Assembly (NCBI RefSeq): GCF_027409185.1
Contig: NC_084472.1
Coordinates: 20,942,524-21,006,523, forward strand
Direction: 5' to 3'
DNA from: Cynocephalus volans
Taxonomy: Eukaryota > Chordata > Mammalia > Dermoptera > Cynocephalidae
DNA length: 64,000 nucleotides
The position numbers and the translations under genes are program-made. Under the pieces are notes generated by a model. That model was not told the DNA's origin and searched no databases. It was given only the letters and a program-made list of their open reading frames with translations. Below, in pieces: positions 61,539-64,000 of this stretch (within the stretch, counting starts at the first letter, position 1; every line of letters starts with the position of its first letter).

Positions 61539-62455
61539 CAGTTTACTAATGCAACAAATGATAAGTTCCAGGTTAAATTCTCACTGTCATTGGGGGTGTT
61601 GGTAGTGGTTTTGAAGGGCTTGAAGACACATTTGCCTGTCAAATGCTAATCATTTAACTGCTTGGTTTTCAAGCGGAGAGGTGAACACTAGGTCTTACCT
61701 GCTGCTTTAAAATATGCTAGCATTCCCTAGCAGTAAAAGAGTTTGCAATGGCTGTCATTGAATTCTGACCATCATTTTCCACTTACTCCACTAGTGAAAA
61801 TTGGGAAGAGAAGCAGGACACTGGCATGTGATTTCTACGCAGAGAGCAAGGACAGCCCTTGGGAAGAGTAGCAACCACCACAACTGCAATTCCGAGTCAT
61901 TTTCATGGCAACTTCTGGAAGCCCCAGGGTTCATGACCTAGTGCAGGGTAGGTTATTGGAGTGAAGGTTGCTGGGGGCATGGACAGGTGCCAGACTCCTC
62001 TCATCTTGGGAAGAATAATTCATTCTCTCATTCTCCTTAAGGGAGCAGTCAAACTTGGGTTTGGGTCTTTTAGTTTTTGGGTTACTAATCCATTCTCATA
62101 CTAATGCTTGGATTTCTTTCTCAACTGACAACTCTTTCAAAATTTCTCTTGCTAAACAACCTTCTTTGGCTTTCCACACTCTTTCTGTAGCTATACTAAT
62201 ATACGTAGTCTCTTGTGCTAGCTTGATGATTCTTTTTCTTTAAGGTGAGTTTGCCTATCTCTGTTCTTATCTACGCTGGATTGTTTTTGCAGTTGAACAC
62301 TCAGAAGGCAATCTTCTTTCTAAGATCTTTGTAGGGGGAAACTTTTTTTGGACCTTCCTATCTGTCCTTGACCACTGCCTCTTTCCTCTCTGGTTTCTAT
62401 TACATCACTTCCTCTTGCTTCCCTGGGCAACAGCCTGACTCTGCTGGTGGGGTTG
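61539..62455. other. Intergenic
   Basis: No feature recognised. Confidence 0.4.
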
Positions 62456-62459
62456 GTGG

Positions 62460-63016
62460 TGAATGCTACCAGAATAAGTCACTCCAAATTTGGCATAAGG
62501 ATTATTTTGATCTAAAGGCAATTAAGAACCTGCAGACTCAGGAAAAGTTCTTTACCTCCCTCTAAGTGCCTAAAAATAGAGCACAAATTTCCTCTTTTGT
62601 AAAGGAAATGAACATTTATGAAGGAAATTTCCATTTGTAAAGATGTGTCCATACCATGAAGAGAGCTACTCCTAAGACCACTCTGATCACCTGAGAGACT
62701 TTTATTTGCATAATGTGATGACCATATATTTACCATCTATTTCCTCCCCTCCCCTTCCCATAACTTGCCTTCTCTGCCCTGAATCCCCAAACCCATTTTC
62801 CTTTGTTTAGCCTAAGATGGTATATAAGCTTCAATCATCTGGCTGCCTCTTTGAATCTCTTTTTTTTGTAACCCACCCTCACTTGTGTGTTTATATACAT
62901 AATTAAATTGCTTTTTTATTTTTTCTCTTATTGATCTGTCTTTTATCAGTTCGATTCTTGGACCCCAGCCATTGAAACTAAGAGGGAAGAAGGAAAAAGA
63001 TTTTTCCTCCCCTACA
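62460..63016 (+). mobile_element. Class I ERV solo LTR (MER4-group-like)
   Basis: Begins TGAATGCTACC and ends CCTACA. Perfect 4-bp target duplication GTGG (62456-62459 and 63017-63020), as in class I ERVs. Promoter-like 'gatggtatataagctt' around 62817-62830 and a downstream C/T-rich part with 'gattcttggaccccagcc'. Family name uncertain. Confidence 0.85.
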
Positions 63017-63020
63017 GTGG

Positions 63021-64000
63021 CCATGTCAATTCATTCTGAGCTGGCATCCTTGAAGATGTCAATGTTATATGCAAATTATAAATATTTTATCTCTAGTCTT
63101 TCTTCAAAACTTTATTTCATGGTTATGTGACTAAGACTCCCATCCTCGAGATTGGTTTATATTTACACTGAGACATGAGGGTTTACTGTCGTCTCAAGCC
63201 TTCTTCCATATATCTCTGCTTCAGAAGGGGACCATGTTGAATATGACTTTGAGGAGCTCAAGTGTCACAAAGATTCCATCATAGATACCAGCATAAATAT
63301 CATCATAAATACATAGGTATCAGCCACTTTGTTCTCCATAGTCAAAAAGTTGATAACAAGACTAATTGTATTCATCAGGTTTTCCTTTTCTATTTAAGAG
63401 ACAGAGTGAGTCTATCTCTTTATTCCTGCTTGGTTAAAGAAGTGTTAGAAATGTATTAGGAGAAGATGTGAAATGTGGTAATTCTGCTAAGGCAGAGAAA
63501 TCCTGACTGAGTTGTAGCAAGAAAACAGCTTGTTAAACACCAGCCGAGGCAGAAGGTTTCGTCTCATTGGAACTCTACTTATTCAATGCTTGAACAGCTC
63601 TTGGAACAGCAGGACCCTGGGAGTGTCTCTGTATACAAAAGGCAGGCATGGTAGATGTTAAACTGGCATTCATTTATTGGAATCCATTTTGGGTACTTTT
63701 CTTATTTCTCTCCTGGGAAGACATTGTTGGTGGCATCTTTGAGTTAGATACAGTCATATTTCAGACACTTACATCTCTTGCTTAGAGGGAAGATAGGCCA
63801 GATTTGAAAATAAAGTTGATATTCCTGTCATAGCACCGACAAAAGATATTCTTGCAAAAAAAAAAAAAGATTTTTTTTCCTTTTGGCTTTTGTTTTTAGA
63901 CTGAGAAAAATGTCACGTGTATTTGATCCGTGTTTCAAAGGGTGGAGTGCAACCACAGGCTGCGTACACATTGGAAGACTATTGCAGTCAACAAATTAAT
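63021..64000. other. Intergenic
   Basis: Short A-runs (63857-63869), no repeat or gene recognised. Confidence 0.4.

Overview
This window looks like a gene-poor stretch of a placental-mammal nuclear genome. Low CpG, dense nested retrotransposons and the absence of operons or long clean ORFs all fit that. The best clue to species is a SINE built from tRNA-Ile-like units with A and B boxes, including a dimeric copy at 38811-38972 and monomers at 28371-28466 and 36003-36097. These match my memory of the CYN family of colugos (Dermoptera), so Galeopterus variegatus is the most likely source (about 0.8). No intact host protein-coding gene could be supported.

Layout. 1-7.7 kb: old MIR, L2, L1 and LTR fragments, including an old LTR with a perfect 45-bp tandem duplication. 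8.1-12.2 kb: provirus ERV-A on the + strand, with two LTRs, a tRNA-His-type primer site, broken gag and pro, no pol, and an uninterrupted 243-codon env-like ORF. A DNA-transposon remnant follows at 12.2-12.5 kb. 13.1-13.7 kb: a nearly full-length RAC1 processed pseudogene on the - strand. 16.2-19.1 kb: an ERVL-class element. 22.8-31 kb: MIR, L2 and MLT/MST-type LTRs, two of them solo LTRs with perfect 5-bp target duplications. 33.6-39.6 kb: an old antisense L1 of about 5 kb, interrupted by a younger L1 3' end, a SINE monomer, and a hairpin MITE that a SINE dimer later split. 42.5-44.7 kb: the only regulatory-looking patch, with a candidate coding exon, a strong CTCF-like motif and a GC-box minisatellite in a CpG-rich island. 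45.9-47.5 kb: a long L2 split by a MaLR solo LTR. 54.96-61.54 kb: provirus ERV-B on the - strand, with two LTRs, a tRNA-Phe-type primer site, and decayed gag, pro, RT, RNase H, integrase tail and env. 62.46-63.02 kb: a class I solo LTR with a 4-bp target duplication.

The pieces do not form a working pathway. The window is mainly a record of successive insertions. The items most worth follow-up are the short env-like ORF in ERV-A, the CpG/GC-box/CTCF cluster near 43.5-44.7 kb, and the MITE/SINE nest. Family names come from recognition by eye, not from a database search. Boundaries are exact where LTR ends and target duplications are visible and approximate elsewhere.
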